From CF-162 sp040882565 (GTDB lineage Bacteria > Chloroflexota > Dehalococcoidia > SM23-28-2 > RBG-16-64-32): 64,000 nt of DNA. This document shows, one piece after another, positions 41,413-50,028 of the stretch (position 1 is its first letter; each line of letters opens with the position of its first letter). Both the position numbers and the translations under genes were made by a program. The stretch lies in contig JBBEAZ010000042.1 of the NCBI GenBank assembly GCA_040882565.1, positions 146,423 through 210,422 of the forward strand, read 5' to 3'. The notes under the pieces are model-generated. The model worked only from the letters and a program-made list of their open reading frames with translations, was not told where the DNA came from and did not search any database.

Positions 41413-41487
41413 CCCGCCCCTCTCCCCAAGAAATATTGGGGAAATCGGGGACACCCCCCGAACCCCCCGGCAGCGCCCCGCTGCACC
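41413..41487 (+). repeat. GC-rich interspersed repeat, copy B
   Basis: Same ordered blocks as copy A at 14238-14316: CCCCTCTCCCCAAG, TTGGGGAAATCGGGG, ACACCCCCCGAACCCCCC, GGCAGCG, GCTGCACC. It includes a CCCCAA/TTGGGG hairpin. It lies in the 366-base gene-free gap 41294-41659, which otherwise shows only A/T-rich promoter-like sequence (GATACGATAGAATC) before the EF-G-like gene. Confidence 0.7.
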
Positions 41488-41659
41488 TTCGGTTGGGCTC
41501 GACCTTCCGCTTGGATCGCGTGCGGGTGGCCGGTCAGGGGCTCGCTCTCGTCGACACGTCGGAACCCCGTCTCGGCAGGGCACGGCGCCTTTGCCGCGCT
41601 TGAATCGATACGATAGAATCTCGATACGATTCCTGAATCAGAAGCGAGGAACGCCCCTT

Positions 41660-43714
41660 ATGAAGGAATATCCTGCGGACCGTATTCGCAACGTTGCCCT
41701 CGTTGGCCACTCCGGCACGGGCAAGACGTCGCTATCGGAAGCTGCCCTGTTCGCCGCCGGCGCCATCACCCGCCAGGGTGCGGTTGAAGACCACTCGACG
41801 ACGAGCGACTGGGACCCTGACGAGCACAAACACGCCTTCAGCCTGAACCTCTCGATCCTCCCCCTGCAGTGGAACGACTGCAAGATCAACATCGTGGACA
41901 CGCCCGGCTACATGGACTTCATGGGTGAACTGAAGTGCGGGATGCGCGCGGTCGAGACTGCAATCATCACCATCGACGCGGTATCCGGCGTTCAGGTGGG
42001 CACCGAGTTCGCATGGCGCTTCGCCGATGAACTTGACCTGCCCCGCGCAATCCTGGTCAACCGGATGGACCGCGATAACGCGGACTTCGACCGCTGTGTG
42101 AGCCAGGTGCAGACTACGTTCGGAGCGAAATGCATCCCGGTGACGCTGCCGATTGGCTCGCAAGCGTCATTTAGCGGTGTCGTTGACCTGCTGACGATGA
42201 AGGCCTACACGGGAGCCAAAGGCGAAGAGGGCCCGATTCCGGACGACCTCCGGGGACCGGCTGACCAGGCACGCGAGAAGCTGATTGAGGCCGCGGCCGA
42301 GACCGACGACACGTTGATCAACAAGTACCTCGAGGGCGAAGAGCTGACGGAGGAAGAGCTTGCCGCAGGCATCCGCGCCGGTATCGCCGCGCGCAGCCTT
42401 GTACCAATCCTCGTTACTGCCGGCACCAAGAGCATCGGCGTGCGCCGCTTGCTTGACGCGATCACCGAGTACTTCCCGGCGCCGACTGACAGGGTGCTCG
42501 AAACCGATGGCAACCAGCTGAAGCCCGACGCAACCGCGCCGCTCGCCGCACTTGTCTTCAAGACGGCGGCAGACCCTTACGTGGGCAGGCTGACCTACTT
42601 CCGGGTCTTCTCCGGCGTCCTGAAGAGCGACTCGCATGCGTTCAACACGAGCCAGGGCGCCGACGAACGCATCGGCGCTGTCTATCACATCACGGGCAAG
42701 GCGCAGGAGCCGGTGCCGCAGATTGTGGCCGGGGACATCGGCGCCGTCGCCAAGCTTGCGGAGACGCACACGGGCAACACGCTCGGCACCAAGGGAGGCG
42801 TCAAGCTGGACCCGATCTCGTTCCCGAGCCCGTCCTTCACGGCGGCGGTCACGCCAAAGACCAAGGCGGACCTAGACAAGATGAGCACCGCGCTCCACCG
42901 GATCGTCGAAGAAGACCCCAGCCTGCGCCTCGAACGCAACCCCGCGACCGGTGAGATGACGCTCTCCGGACTCGGCGACTCGCATGTCGGTGTGAACCTC
43001 GAGCGGATCAAGCGCAAGTTCAGCGTCGAGCTGGAGGCGCACACACCGCGCGTGCCGTATCGCGAGACGGTGCGCGGCAAAGGGCAAGCGGAGTACACGC
43101 ACAAGAAGCAGACCGGCGGTCACGGCCAATACGCCAAGGTGGCGCTTGAGGTCGAGCCGCTGCCACGAGGCGGTGGCGTCCAGTTTGAGGACCGCATCGT
43201 CGGCGGCACCGTGCCAAAGCAGTACATCGGCTCGGTGGAGAAGGGCGTGATGGAAGGCAGTGTGGAGGGCGTCCTCGCCCACTTCCCGATGGTTGACACG
43301 AAAATCGTGCTCTACGACGGCAAGGAGCACCCGGTCGACTCGTCAGACATCGCGTTCAAGATCGCGGCGTCGATGGCACTCAAGGAGGCGACGCAGAAGG
43401 CGCAACCGATCATCCTCGAACCGATCATGGACATGCACATCACCGTCCCGGAGGCCAACACGGGTGATGTGATCAGCGACCTGAACGTCAAGCGCGCGCG
43501 GGTGCTGGGGATGACGCCCAACGGCTCGATGACGACGGTCGAGGCGCAGGCGCCGCTTTCGGAGGTCCAGCACTACTCGGCGGACATGCGCTCGCTCACG
43601 CAGGGACGCGGCTTCTTCTCGCTGGAGTTCTCGCACTACGAGGAAGTGCCGTCGCACATGGCGCAGAAGGTCATCGACCAGGCGCTGGCGGCACGCGAAG
43701 CGGCGCGGACGTAG
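41660..43714 (+). CDS. Elongation factor G-like translational GTPase
   Basis: 684 residues from ATG 41660 with GAGGAA upstream; a longer in-frame extension to 41237 runs through the repeat and is not conserved. G1 motif GHSGTGKTS, G3 DTPGYMDF and G4 NRMDRDN are present, followed by EF-G domains II-V (CIPVTLP, HRIVEEDPSLRLERN, GQAEYTHKKQTGGHGQYAKV, and VPSHMAQKVIDQAL at the end). The switch I and G1 loops differ from canonical FusA (which has H-x-D-AGKTT), matching the EF-G-like/EF-G2 group whose function is less clear. Monocistronic, with a terminator after it. Confidence 0.9.
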   Translation: MKEYPADRIRNVALVGHSGTGKTSLSEAALFAAGAITRQGAVEDHSTTSDWDPDEHKHAFSLNLSILPLQWNDCKINIVDTPGYMDFMGELKCGMRAVETAIITIDAVSGVQVGTEFAWRFADELDLPRAILVNRMDRDNADFDRCVSQVQTTFGAKCIPVTLPIGSQASFSGVVDLLTMKAYTGAKGEEGPIPDDLRGPADQAREKLIEAAAETDDTLINKYLEGEELTEEELAAGIRAGIAARSLVPILVTAGTKSIGVRRLLDAITEYFPAPTDRVLETDGNQLKPDATAPLAALVFKTAADPYVGRLTYFRVFSGVLKSDSHAFNTSQGADERIGAVYHITGKAQEPVPQIVAGDIGAVAKLAETHTGNTLGTKGGVKLDPISFPSPSFTAAVTPKTKADLDKMSTALHRIVEEDPSLRLERNPATGEMTLSGLGDSHVGVNLERIKRKFSVELEAHTPRVPYRETVRGKGQAEYTHKKQTGGHGQYAKVALEVEPLPRGGGVQFEDRIVGGTVPKQYIGSVEKGVMEGSVEGVLAHFPMVDTKIVLYDGKEHPVDSSDIAFKIAASMALKEATQKAQPIILEPIMDMHITVPEANTGDVISDLNVKRARVLGMTPNGSMTTVEAQAPLSEVQHYSADMRSLTQGRGFFSLEFSHYEEVPSHMAQKVIDQALAAREAART

Positions 43715-43748
43715 GCGAGCGGTCTCCTCACAAGTTCTCCAACATGCA

Positions 43749-43777
43749 AAGGGCCCGCGACGTTGTCGCGGGCCCTT
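43749..43777 (+). terminator. Rho-independent terminator of the EF-G-like gene
   Basis: A 13-bp perfect stem AAGGGCCCGCGAC/GTCGCGGGCCCTT with a 3-nt loop, followed by AATTT. It may also serve the convergent MaoC gene. Confidence 0.88.
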
Positions 43778-43818
43778 AATTTCGCTATCGGTGCGCCAAA
43801 GGCGCGGCAAACAGCGCC

Positions 43819-44655
43819 TTATTTCACCTCGGCGGCGGCGTTGCTGATGACGACGCGGCCTTCCTGTGTCTTGGCCTGCAGGAGGACCTTGCCGTTGCCC
43901 TCGTCCCACATCTCGGTGATGATCGTGTCGCCCGGGTAGACGACGCCGGAGAAGCGGACGGCGAGGCCGACGAAGCGCGAGGCGTCGTTTCCGCAGAAGG
44001 CGGACATCACGGCGCGGCCGGCAAAGCCGAAGCTGCAGAGACCGTGCAGGATCGGGCGGTCGTAGCCGGCCATCTTGGCGAAGCCGGGGTCGATGTGCAG
44101 CGGGTTGCGGTCGCCGGAGAGGCGGTAGATCGCGGCCTGGATGTCGAGAGTGGTCTCCTCAACGGTCTTGTCGGGAGCGCGGTCCGGCGCGGCGTTGCCA
44201 GCCTCCGGACCACGATCGCCGCCAAAGCCGCCGGCACCGCGAATGAAGATGCCGGAGGTGTTCGTGAAGACGACATCGCCGCCGGCGTCCTTCGTCGTTG
44301 AGTCGATGGTGACGAGTGCGCCTTTGCCCTTGTCGTAAACGCCGGTCACTTTGCCGGCGGTAGTCAGGGTGCCGCTGGTCGGGATCGTCTTGGCAATGTG
44401 GAAGCCCTGCTCGCCGTGGAGGATCATCACTGGGTTGATCTCGACGGCGCCGGAGAGCCCCATCAGCGCGGGGAAGGCCGGGATCACGGCGAAGGTTGGG
44501 ATCACCTTCAGCTCGCGCTCGAAGATGAAGGGTAGCTCCTTGGCGCCGATGCCCAGCGCGTAGAGCATGACGTCGCGTTCGGTGTAGTCAAAGTTGGTCG
44601 GGGCGAGTTCGAGGCCGACGACTTCGGGGCTGAGGGCCTTACGTGCGGTAACCAT
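43819..44655 (-). CDS. MaoC-family enoyl-CoA hydratase (MFE-2-like)
   Basis: 278 residues forming a double hot-dog fold like the hydratase-2 half of peroxisomal MFE-2. The second half has the catalytic signature YRLSGDRNPLHIDPGFAKMAG followed by PILHGLCSFGFAGRA, with Asp and His in the active site. It hydrates trans-2-enoyl-CoA to (R)-3-hydroxyacyl-CoA. The gene directly downstream of an MFE-2-type SDR on the same strand supplies the matching dehydrogenase, so the pair is an (R)-specific beta-oxidation unit. Confidence 0.9.
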   Translation of the reverse strand: MVTARKALSPEVVGLELAPTNFDYTERDVMLYALGIGAKELPFIFERELKVIPTFAVIPAFPALMGLSGAVEINPVMILHGEQGFHIAKTIPTSGTLTTAGKVTGVYDKGKGALVTIDSTTKDAGGDVVFTNTSGIFIRGAGGFGGDRGPEAGNAAPDRAPDKTVEETTLDIQAAIYRLSGDRNPLHIDPGFAKMAGYDRPILHGLCSFGFAGRAVMSAFCGNDASRFVGLAVRFSGVVYPGDTIITEMWDEGNGKVLLQAKTQEGRVVISNAAAEVK

Positions 44656-44658
44656 GGC

Positions 44659-45570
44659 CTAGCTTGCCGCCGCCGTGGCTGCTGTCAGGCGCTTGGAGAC
44701 TTCGTCGAAGGCGTTAGCGAACTCTTCAGCGCCAGTCATGTCGGTGATCTTGCTGAGGTTGTCACGCACGTCCTCGATCGTCAGGCCTGGCAGGACTGCG
44801 CCCTTGCTCTCTACGATCGCCGCGCGGCCAACGTAGCCGCCACCGGCGGTGAGGATGTTGCCGGAGACCTCGCACTCTTCCGAACAGAGGTAGGCGACGA
44901 CCGGGGAGACGAACTCCGGCTTGAGCTTCTCGAGAATCGGCGGTGGCATGACGTCCTCGGTCAACCGCGAGGCGGCCACGGGCGCGATGACGTTGGCCTT
45001 GATGTTGTACTTGGCGCCTTCGAGCTCGAGCGTGCTGGCGAGGCCGAGAAGGGCGGTCTTAGCTGACGAGTAGTTGGCCTGGCCGAAGTTACCGTAGAGG
45101 CCGGCGTTTGAGGTGGTGACGATGATCCGGCCGTAGTTGGCCTGGCGCATCAACCGAAACGCGGGTTGGATGACGTTGAACGAGCCCTTCACATGCACCG
45201 CGAAGATTTTGTCCCAGTCTTCCTCCTCGATGTTGTGGAAGGCACGGTCGCGCAGGATCCCAGCGTTGGCGATGACGATGTCGATCTTGCCAAATGCGTC
45301 GACGGCGGTCTTAACGATCGCCTCGCCGCCCTCGCGGGTGTCGACGCCGTTGTAGTTGGCCACGGCTTCGCCGCCGGCGGCCTTAATCTCGTCGACGACC
45401 TGGTCGGCCATATTGGCCGAGCCGCTGCCGCTGCCATCGCGCGAACCACCGAGGTCGTTGACCACGACCTTGGCGCCACGTGAGGCGAGCAGCATGGCGT
45501 GGGAGCGGCCAAGGCCGCCGCCGGCGCCGGTGACGATGGCCACGCGACCATCAAAACGTACTTCGCTCAA
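44659..45570 (-). CDS. SDR-family (R)-3-hydroxyacyl-CoA dehydrogenase (MFE-2-like)
   Basis: 303 residues; start chosen at TTG 45570, which has GGAGG six bases upstream and begins LSEVRFDGRVAIVTGAGGGLG. A longer frame to 45672 adds unconserved residues. NAD motif VTGAGGGLGRSHAMLLA, NDLGGSRDG (as in MFE-2 enzymes), IVIANAGILRDRAF and the catalytic YSSAKTALLGLA are all seen. It pairs with the MaoC gene 3 bases downstream. Together they would convert (R)-3-hydroxyacyl-CoA and enoyl-CoA intermediates. Confidence 0.9.
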   Translation of the reverse strand: MSEVRFDGRVAIVTGAGGGLGRSHAMLLASRGAKVVVNDLGGSRDGSGSGSANMADQVVDEIKAAGGEAVANYNGVDTREGGEAIVKTAVDAFGKIDIVIANAGILRDRAFHNIEEEDWDKIFAVHVKGSFNVIQPAFRLMRQANYGRIIVTTSNAGLYGNFGQANYSSAKTALLGLASTLELEGAKYNIKANVIAPVAASRLTEDVMPPPILEKLKPEFVSPVVAYLCSEECEVSGNILTAGGGYVGRAAIVESKGAVLPGLTIEDVRDNLSKITDMTGAEEFANAFDEVSKRLTAATAAAS

Positions 45571-45757
45571 AGGGAACCTCCAGTTAGTTATGTCGACGGC
45601 CGCGTTTTTGGGCGCCGCGGTAGTCGCCGGTAAAGCGATGCTATTAAATTCACATTCGGGGCGCGGTGTCAACGAAACTGTTAGGGCGCCCGTCTAAAGT
45701 ACAGCCACAGTCTGGTAGGCTGAGCATGGCCGGAAGACGCTTGAACAGAGGGTACGC

Positions 45758-48169
45758 ATGCGATTTTTGCGAATTGGAATTCCCGTCGCGGCTTCGGCGC
45801 TGGTCGTTAGCGCGATTGTTATTGCGCTGTGGATGATCGGATCGGCCAGCGGTGAACGCGCGAAGTTCTCCAGCCTGGAAGTCGCACCCAAAGACACCGA
45901 AGTCTTCTTTGCGATCAACACTGACCCGACGTCGCCGCAATGGCTCGCCGTCAACGATTCGCTGGAAGCGATCAACGCGAAGGGCCCGATACGCGAGGCG
46001 ATCGACCAAGCACTTGCCGAATTCGACCTTGAGTGGGAGCGAGATATCACGCCTATCGCGGGCGATGAGGCGTTCTTCTCCGTACCAAGCATCGAGGGCG
46101 TCAACGATGAGGGTGGCTTCGTCGCCGGCTTCCTAATCGCCGACGAGGACAAGGCACAGGACGTGTTCGACGACCTGCGGACGCGGGCGGAGGATGAGGG
46201 GGAGAAACTCCTCGAAGAGGACTACGAGGGAGTCACGATCCATTACACGGAAGAGGCGGAGTTCAGTGACGCGCTTTCGTCGGCCAGCAGCGGCGCTGTA
46301 GCGCTCTTCGACGAGGTGCTGGCGATCGGTGGCTCGGCCGACGACGTGAAGTCAGTAATTGACGTCGTGCAGGGACGAGCACCTAGCGCGGAGGAAAACG
46401 AGCGGCTGCAGGAGTTCCGCGAGGCCCAGGAAGGCGACTTCCTGATGTGGGGCTACGCGGATGTGGCCAAACTCTGGGACCTGGCCGAGTCAGGGTTGGC
46501 GACGAGCGTAGGAATGGAGTCTGGCGGGAGCACGCCCGTGGAAGTCGCCCCCGAGCCCGAAGAGACGGTCCCGGGCGACTTCACGATTACATCGTTCGAT
46601 AGCGAATACGAAGTCGACCCGGCGGGCTACCTTTATGTGACTGAGCGGATCGTCGTCGACTTCGGGCCGATCGCAAAGCACGGGATATTCAGAGATCTCG
46701 CAACCATTAGCACTTATGACGCCGAGAATGACGAACTGATTGGCATCGAAACGACGGCGGTTTCACGAGATGGGCAAGAAGAGCCGTACGAAGAGACTTA
46801 CAACTTCGATAGTCAGCTCATCAAGATCGGTGACCCAGATGTCACGATCGAGGGTGAGCATGTATACGAAATTCGGTACACGGTGTACGGCGGCGTTCAC
46901 CCGGCAGACGACGGGGCGTCCTATAAGGTCTATTGGAACGTTACCGGCGAGGAGTGGGGCGTGCCGATCGGCAGCTCCTCCGCCACGGTCACCGCCGATG
47001 GCGGGGAGATAGTCGAGGCCTCTTGTTGGGAAGGGCCGTTCGGTTTTATCGACCCTTGCGAATCCACGTTTGACGCAACCACCGCCCACTTTGCCACAAC
47101 TGGCGCACTGCCTCCGGGGTCGGGACTGACGTTTGCGGTCACTCTCAGCGGACCTAGCACGGCGGAGCCCCTTCTCGTGCCGAGCGGCACTTTCTCGGAT
47201 GAAGGAGAGGGATTCCCGAGCGATGAGGGAGGGAGCGACGAGCTGCCGTTCGAGATTGACACGGAGCAGCTGTTCGAGCAGTTGCGGGGCACGTACGACC
47301 GGGTTGGGTTTAGCGTTTCGTCAACGAGCGATGGGTTCGCGTTTGACGTGACGGTGCTGCACGCGCCGGGGTTCGAGCCGGAGCTGGCGTTCGAGCCGAC
47401 TGCGGCGTTTGAGTCGCACTTTGCGGAGTCGGTACCCGCGGACACGATGTTCTACTTCGCGGGCTACGACATATACGGACAAAACTGGCTCCCTGCGCGC
47501 GCTTACTTCGAGGACGTGGAGTTCAGCGATGGGAAGACGCTGGACGACTTCCTCGATGAGTTTGCGGACGAGACCGGGCTGGACCTGGAAGACGACATCC
47601 TGTCGCTCCTGACCGGCGAATACGCTGTCGCCGGTGACATCTCGGGCTGGGAGCAGGACACGCCGGACTTCAATTTCCTGGCGCTTCTGGATGTGGCAGA
47701 CGCGACCAAGGCGCAGGGCACGCTGGACGACCTCGGCGCTTATCTCGATAGCAAAGACATTGTGCGCGTCGACGACGATGAGCCGATTCAGCGGTGGACA
47801 TTCCTCGACCAGGATGAGATTCAAGCTATCGGAGTGACAGTCAACGGAGACGTCGTGATCGCGGGCTACCCCACATCAGTCGTGGAGGACGTAGTTAACG
47901 GGCTCGATGAGCCACTCGCGAGCACGCAGGAATGGCAACGAACGGTGGGACTGCTGCCCGCGGACACGACCTCGATCGGATTCGTGTCGCTGGCGCGGAT
48001 CCTCGACGAAGCGCGCAAGGGTGATGATTTCGAGCAGTCGCTGGAGGAGGAGACTAACGGCGAGATCACGCTCGATGACCTTGATGCCATCCGCTCGTTT
48101 GGCTACGCCACGACCATTCGTGAAAACGGCTTCGGCGTCCACTTCGTGTTGTTTGTAAAGGACCGCTAG
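45758..48169 (+). CDS. Large envelope protein with DUF3352 split by a DUF2207-like domain
   Basis: 803 residues with an N-terminal membrane anchor (about 8-28). Residues 40-250 resemble DUF3352 (VAPKDTEVFFAINTD, DEAFFSVPSIEG, GFLIADEDKAQDVFDDLRT). About 270-475 resemble the DUF2207 N-terminal domain (YLYVTERIVVDFGPIAKHGIFRD). From about 545 the DUF3352 pattern resumes (AESVPADTMFYFAGYD, FNFLALLDVADATKAQGTLD, VVIAGYPTSVVEDVVNG). The layout suggests a nested or duplicated DUF3352 with an inserted DUF2207 module, exposed outside the membrane. No enzyme site is visible. A 4TM protein gene follows. Confidence 0.8.
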   Translation: MRFLRIGIPVAASALVVSAIVIALWMIGSASGERAKFSSLEVAPKDTEVFFAINTDPTSPQWLAVNDSLEAINAKGPIREAIDQALAEFDLEWERDITPIAGDEAFFSVPSIEGVNDEGGFVAGFLIADEDKAQDVFDDLRTRAEDEGEKLLEEDYEGVTIHYTEEAEFSDALSSASSGAVALFDEVLAIGGSADDVKSVIDVVQGRAPSAEENERLQEFREAQEGDFLMWGYADVAKLWDLAESGLATSVGMESGGSTPVEVAPEPEETVPGDFTITSFDSEYEVDPAGYLYVTERIVVDFGPIAKHGIFRDLATISTYDAENDELIGIETTAVSRDGQEEPYEETYNFDSQLIKIGDPDVTIEGEHVYEIRYTVYGGVHPADDGASYKVYWNVTGEEWGVPIGSSSATVTADGGEIVEASCWEGPFGFIDPCESTFDATTAHFATTGALPPGSGLTFAVTLSGPSTAEPLLVPSGTFSDEGEGFPSDEGGSDELPFEIDTEQLFEQLRGTYDRVGFSVSSTSDGFAFDVTVLHAPGFEPELAFEPTAAFESHFAESVPADTMFYFAGYDIYGQNWLPARAYFEDVEFSDGKTLDDFLDEFADETGLDLEDDILSLLTGEYAVAGDISGWEQDTPDFNFLALLDVADATKAQGTLDDLGAYLDSKDIVRVDDDEPIQRWTFLDQDEIQAIGVTVNGDVVIAGYPTSVVEDVVNGLDEPLASTQEWQRTVGLLPADTTSIGFVSLARILDEARKGDDFEQSLEEETNGEITLDDLDAIRSFGYATTIRENGFGVHFVLFVKDR

Positions 48170-48196
48170 ACGGCCGCTGCGCGCCTCTCGCAACTG

Positions 48197-48661
48197 ATGG
48201 CGGCGCGGGTCCTTGCGACAGCGGGCGCGGCGCTGCTCACCGCTGGTTTCTTCGCGCCGTGGGTGGCGGGCACAGCGGAGTTTGGGGCGAGGGACTTCTC
48301 GGGCTTCGACCTGGCGCGCCTTGTGCGGAACTTCGAGGTCGTGTCGACATCCTCGAGGGAATCTGGGGGCCTCCGCGCGACTGCGGTGCTCCTGTACCTT
48401 GTGCCCGCGTTGGCGGTGAACAGCGTTGTAGTGACATGGTTGCGAATGCCGCCGCGCATCGCCTCACTGCTCATCGTGACGGCAGCTGCGTATGCGGCGA
48501 CCGTGCTGTTCGCGATGGTGTTGCTGGCGGGCGTTTCGTGGACCGAGCTGGAACGCGAGCTCGGCCATCCGCTCATTGGCATCTGGCTGTCCGCTTGCGG
48601 CGCCGCCACCCTAGCTGTCGCGGGCGTGTTGCTGTCTCGACGATCAGGTTTGCAAGGTTAG
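48197..48661 (+). CDS. Four-helix membrane protein of unknown function
   Basis: 154 residues with four hydrophobic segments (about 2-22, 70-90, 95-120, 130-148). There is a polar loop between helices 1 and 2 (GTAEFGARDFSGFDLARLV) that should be outside. It starts 27 bases after the DUF3352/DUF2207 gene and is probably cotranscribed. No family is recognised. It overlaps the convergent protease gene by 4 bases. Confidence 0.7.
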   Translation: MAARVLATAGAALLTAGFFAPWVAGTAEFGARDFSGFDLARLVRNFEVVSTSSRESGGLRATAVLLYLVPALAVNSVVVTWLRMPPRIASLLIVTAAAYAATVLFAMVLLAGVSWTELERELGHPLIGIWLSACGAATLAVAGVLLSRRSGLQG

Positions 48662-49797
48662 TCGCGCATGCCGGCGAGTTCGGCGCGCACCTGGATGCGC
48701 TTGAGGACGTCGGCGCGGGTGACGAAGCCGAGGAAGTCGTAGCCGTCGATGACGGGCAACTGGTGGACGTCGTGTTCGGCCATCAGGTTGAGCGCCTCTG
48801 TGAGGTCGTCCTGCGGAGAAACGATGTAAAGCTTCTCGCGCGCGGTCATCGCCCGGAAAACGCTGGTAGTTGGCCACTGCTCCGGCGGCACGCGCCGAAG
48901 ATCGCTCATCGAGACGATACCGAGAAGATTGCCGGCGACGACGATCGGTACGCAGCGCTGGCCATGGCCGAGGATGTGCTCGCTGACGAGCTCGCTGAGG
49001 GGTAGGTCCGGTGGCGCGCTGCGGAAGTTGCGATCGATGATGTCGCCGACCTTCGCGCCGGAGAGCGTGTCACGGTAGAGGAGCGACTGGTACGCCTGCT
49101 CCGAGGTGTTGCGGAGGAACCAGCCGATGACGATGAACCATACGCCGCCGATGAAGTTCCCGGCCAGCGCCGAGAGAACGCCGACTGCCATCAGCCCAAA
49201 GGCGATGAGTGTGCCGGCGCCGGAAGCCCAGCGCGTCGCCTTGAGCATGCTCTTGCTGCGCGCCCAGAGTGTGGCGCGGAGGACGCGGCCACCGTCGAGC
49301 GGGTATCCCGGGAGCATGTTGAAGACGCCGACGGAGACGTTGATGAACGCCAGGTACGCGGCAACGGCGCCCGGCAGGGTGTCATCAGCGTCGTTCAGCC
49401 AGAAGATGAGGGCGACGATGCCAGCGACGATGCCGAGGAAGAAGCTCATCAGCGGTCCGACGATCGCCATCTTGAATTCCTGGCCGGCGCTCTCCGGCTC
49501 CTGTGTGAGCGAGGAGACGCCACCGAAGATGAACAGCGTGATGCTGTGCACCGGCAGGCCCAGCCGCCGCGCCATCAGCGAGTGCGACAGCTCGTGGAGG
49601 AGGATCGACGCGAAGAAAAGGACCGTGGTGATGAAGGAGGCCACCCAGCGCTCGGCTTCTGACCAGTGGTTGTATGAATCGACGTCGTCGTAGAAGCCCT
49701 CGGCCAGCCACCAGAGGAGGAGGATAAAGATGGCGATCCAGCTCCAGTGGATGCGGATGTCGATGCCGGCGATGCGCCCGATCTTAAAAGCGTCCAT
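48658..49797 (-). CDS. Site-2-type M50 metalloprotease with CBS domains
   Basis: 379 residues. The N-terminal membrane region (about 15-235) carries HELSH at 68-72 (zinc site) and the third ligand motif GYPLDGGRVLRA (about 164-175), as in SpoIVFB/Rip3-type intramembrane proteases. The C-terminal part (about 245-375) is a pair of CBS domains (SMSDLRRVP, LMAEHDVHQLPVIDGYDFLGFV) that usually sense adenosine nucleotides. Such proteases cut membrane-bound regulators. The substrate is unknown and no adjacent sigma or anti-sigma gene is seen. Confidence 0.94.
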   Translation of the reverse strand: MDAFKIGRIAGIDIRIHWSWIAIFILLLWWLAEGFYDDVDSYNHWSEAERWVASFITTVLFFASILLHELSHSLMARRLGLPVHSITLFIFGGVSSLTQEPESAGQEFKMAIVGPLMSFFLGIVAGIVALIFWLNDADDTLPGAVAAYLAFINVSVGVFNMLPGYPLDGGRVLRATLWARSKSMLKATRWASGAGTLIAFGLMAVGVLSALAGNFIGGVWFIVIGWFLRNTSEQAYQSLLYRDTLSGAKVGDIIDRNFRSAPPDLPLSELVSEHILGHGQRCVPIVVAGNLLGIVSMSDLRRVPPEQWPTTSVFRAMTAREKLYIVSPQDDLTEALNLMAEHDVHQLPVIDGYDFLGFVTRADVLKRIQVRAELAGMRD

Positions 49798-49920
49798 TCA
49801 GAATCTGTGCTTCCTGTCTTCTGCGTACTTCACACTAGGATAGCGGGTTTCCACGGCTGGGGAACCGGCAACGGATGCTTGCGCCGGACGCTGGAGAACG
49901 GATAGCGGAGAGGAGTCGCG

Positions 49921-49950
49921 TTGACAAACTAGACGGTCAGTCGATATAAG
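49921..49950 (+). promoter_or_regulatory. Sigma-70-like promoter of the peptide ABC operon
   Basis: TTGACA (49921-49926) and TATAAG (49945-49950) are separated by 18 bases, 79 bases before the chosen ATG. The rest of the 231-base gap 49798-50028 shows no other element. Confidence 0.6.
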
Positions 49951-50028
49951 TGACGTACCGTTTGAAGGTGACGTTGACGGGAGGGTTCGTTCGCCCCGGC
50001 GTCGCCTCCCTTGGGAGGGAATCAACAG

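Noticed and set aside
14100..41487. CRISPR array or phage genes
   Set aside because: No regularly spaced direct repeats and no structural phage genes were seen. The two GC-rich repeats are only two, widely separated.
41237..41659. N-terminal extension of the EF-G-like protein
   Set aside because: The extension runs through the GC-rich repeat and is not protein-like; the family begins at MKEYPADRIRN.
49927..49944. TetR-type operator between the -35 and -10 boxes (AGACGGTC)
   Set aside because: Half-site only, not clearly palindromic, and no TetR gene is nearby.
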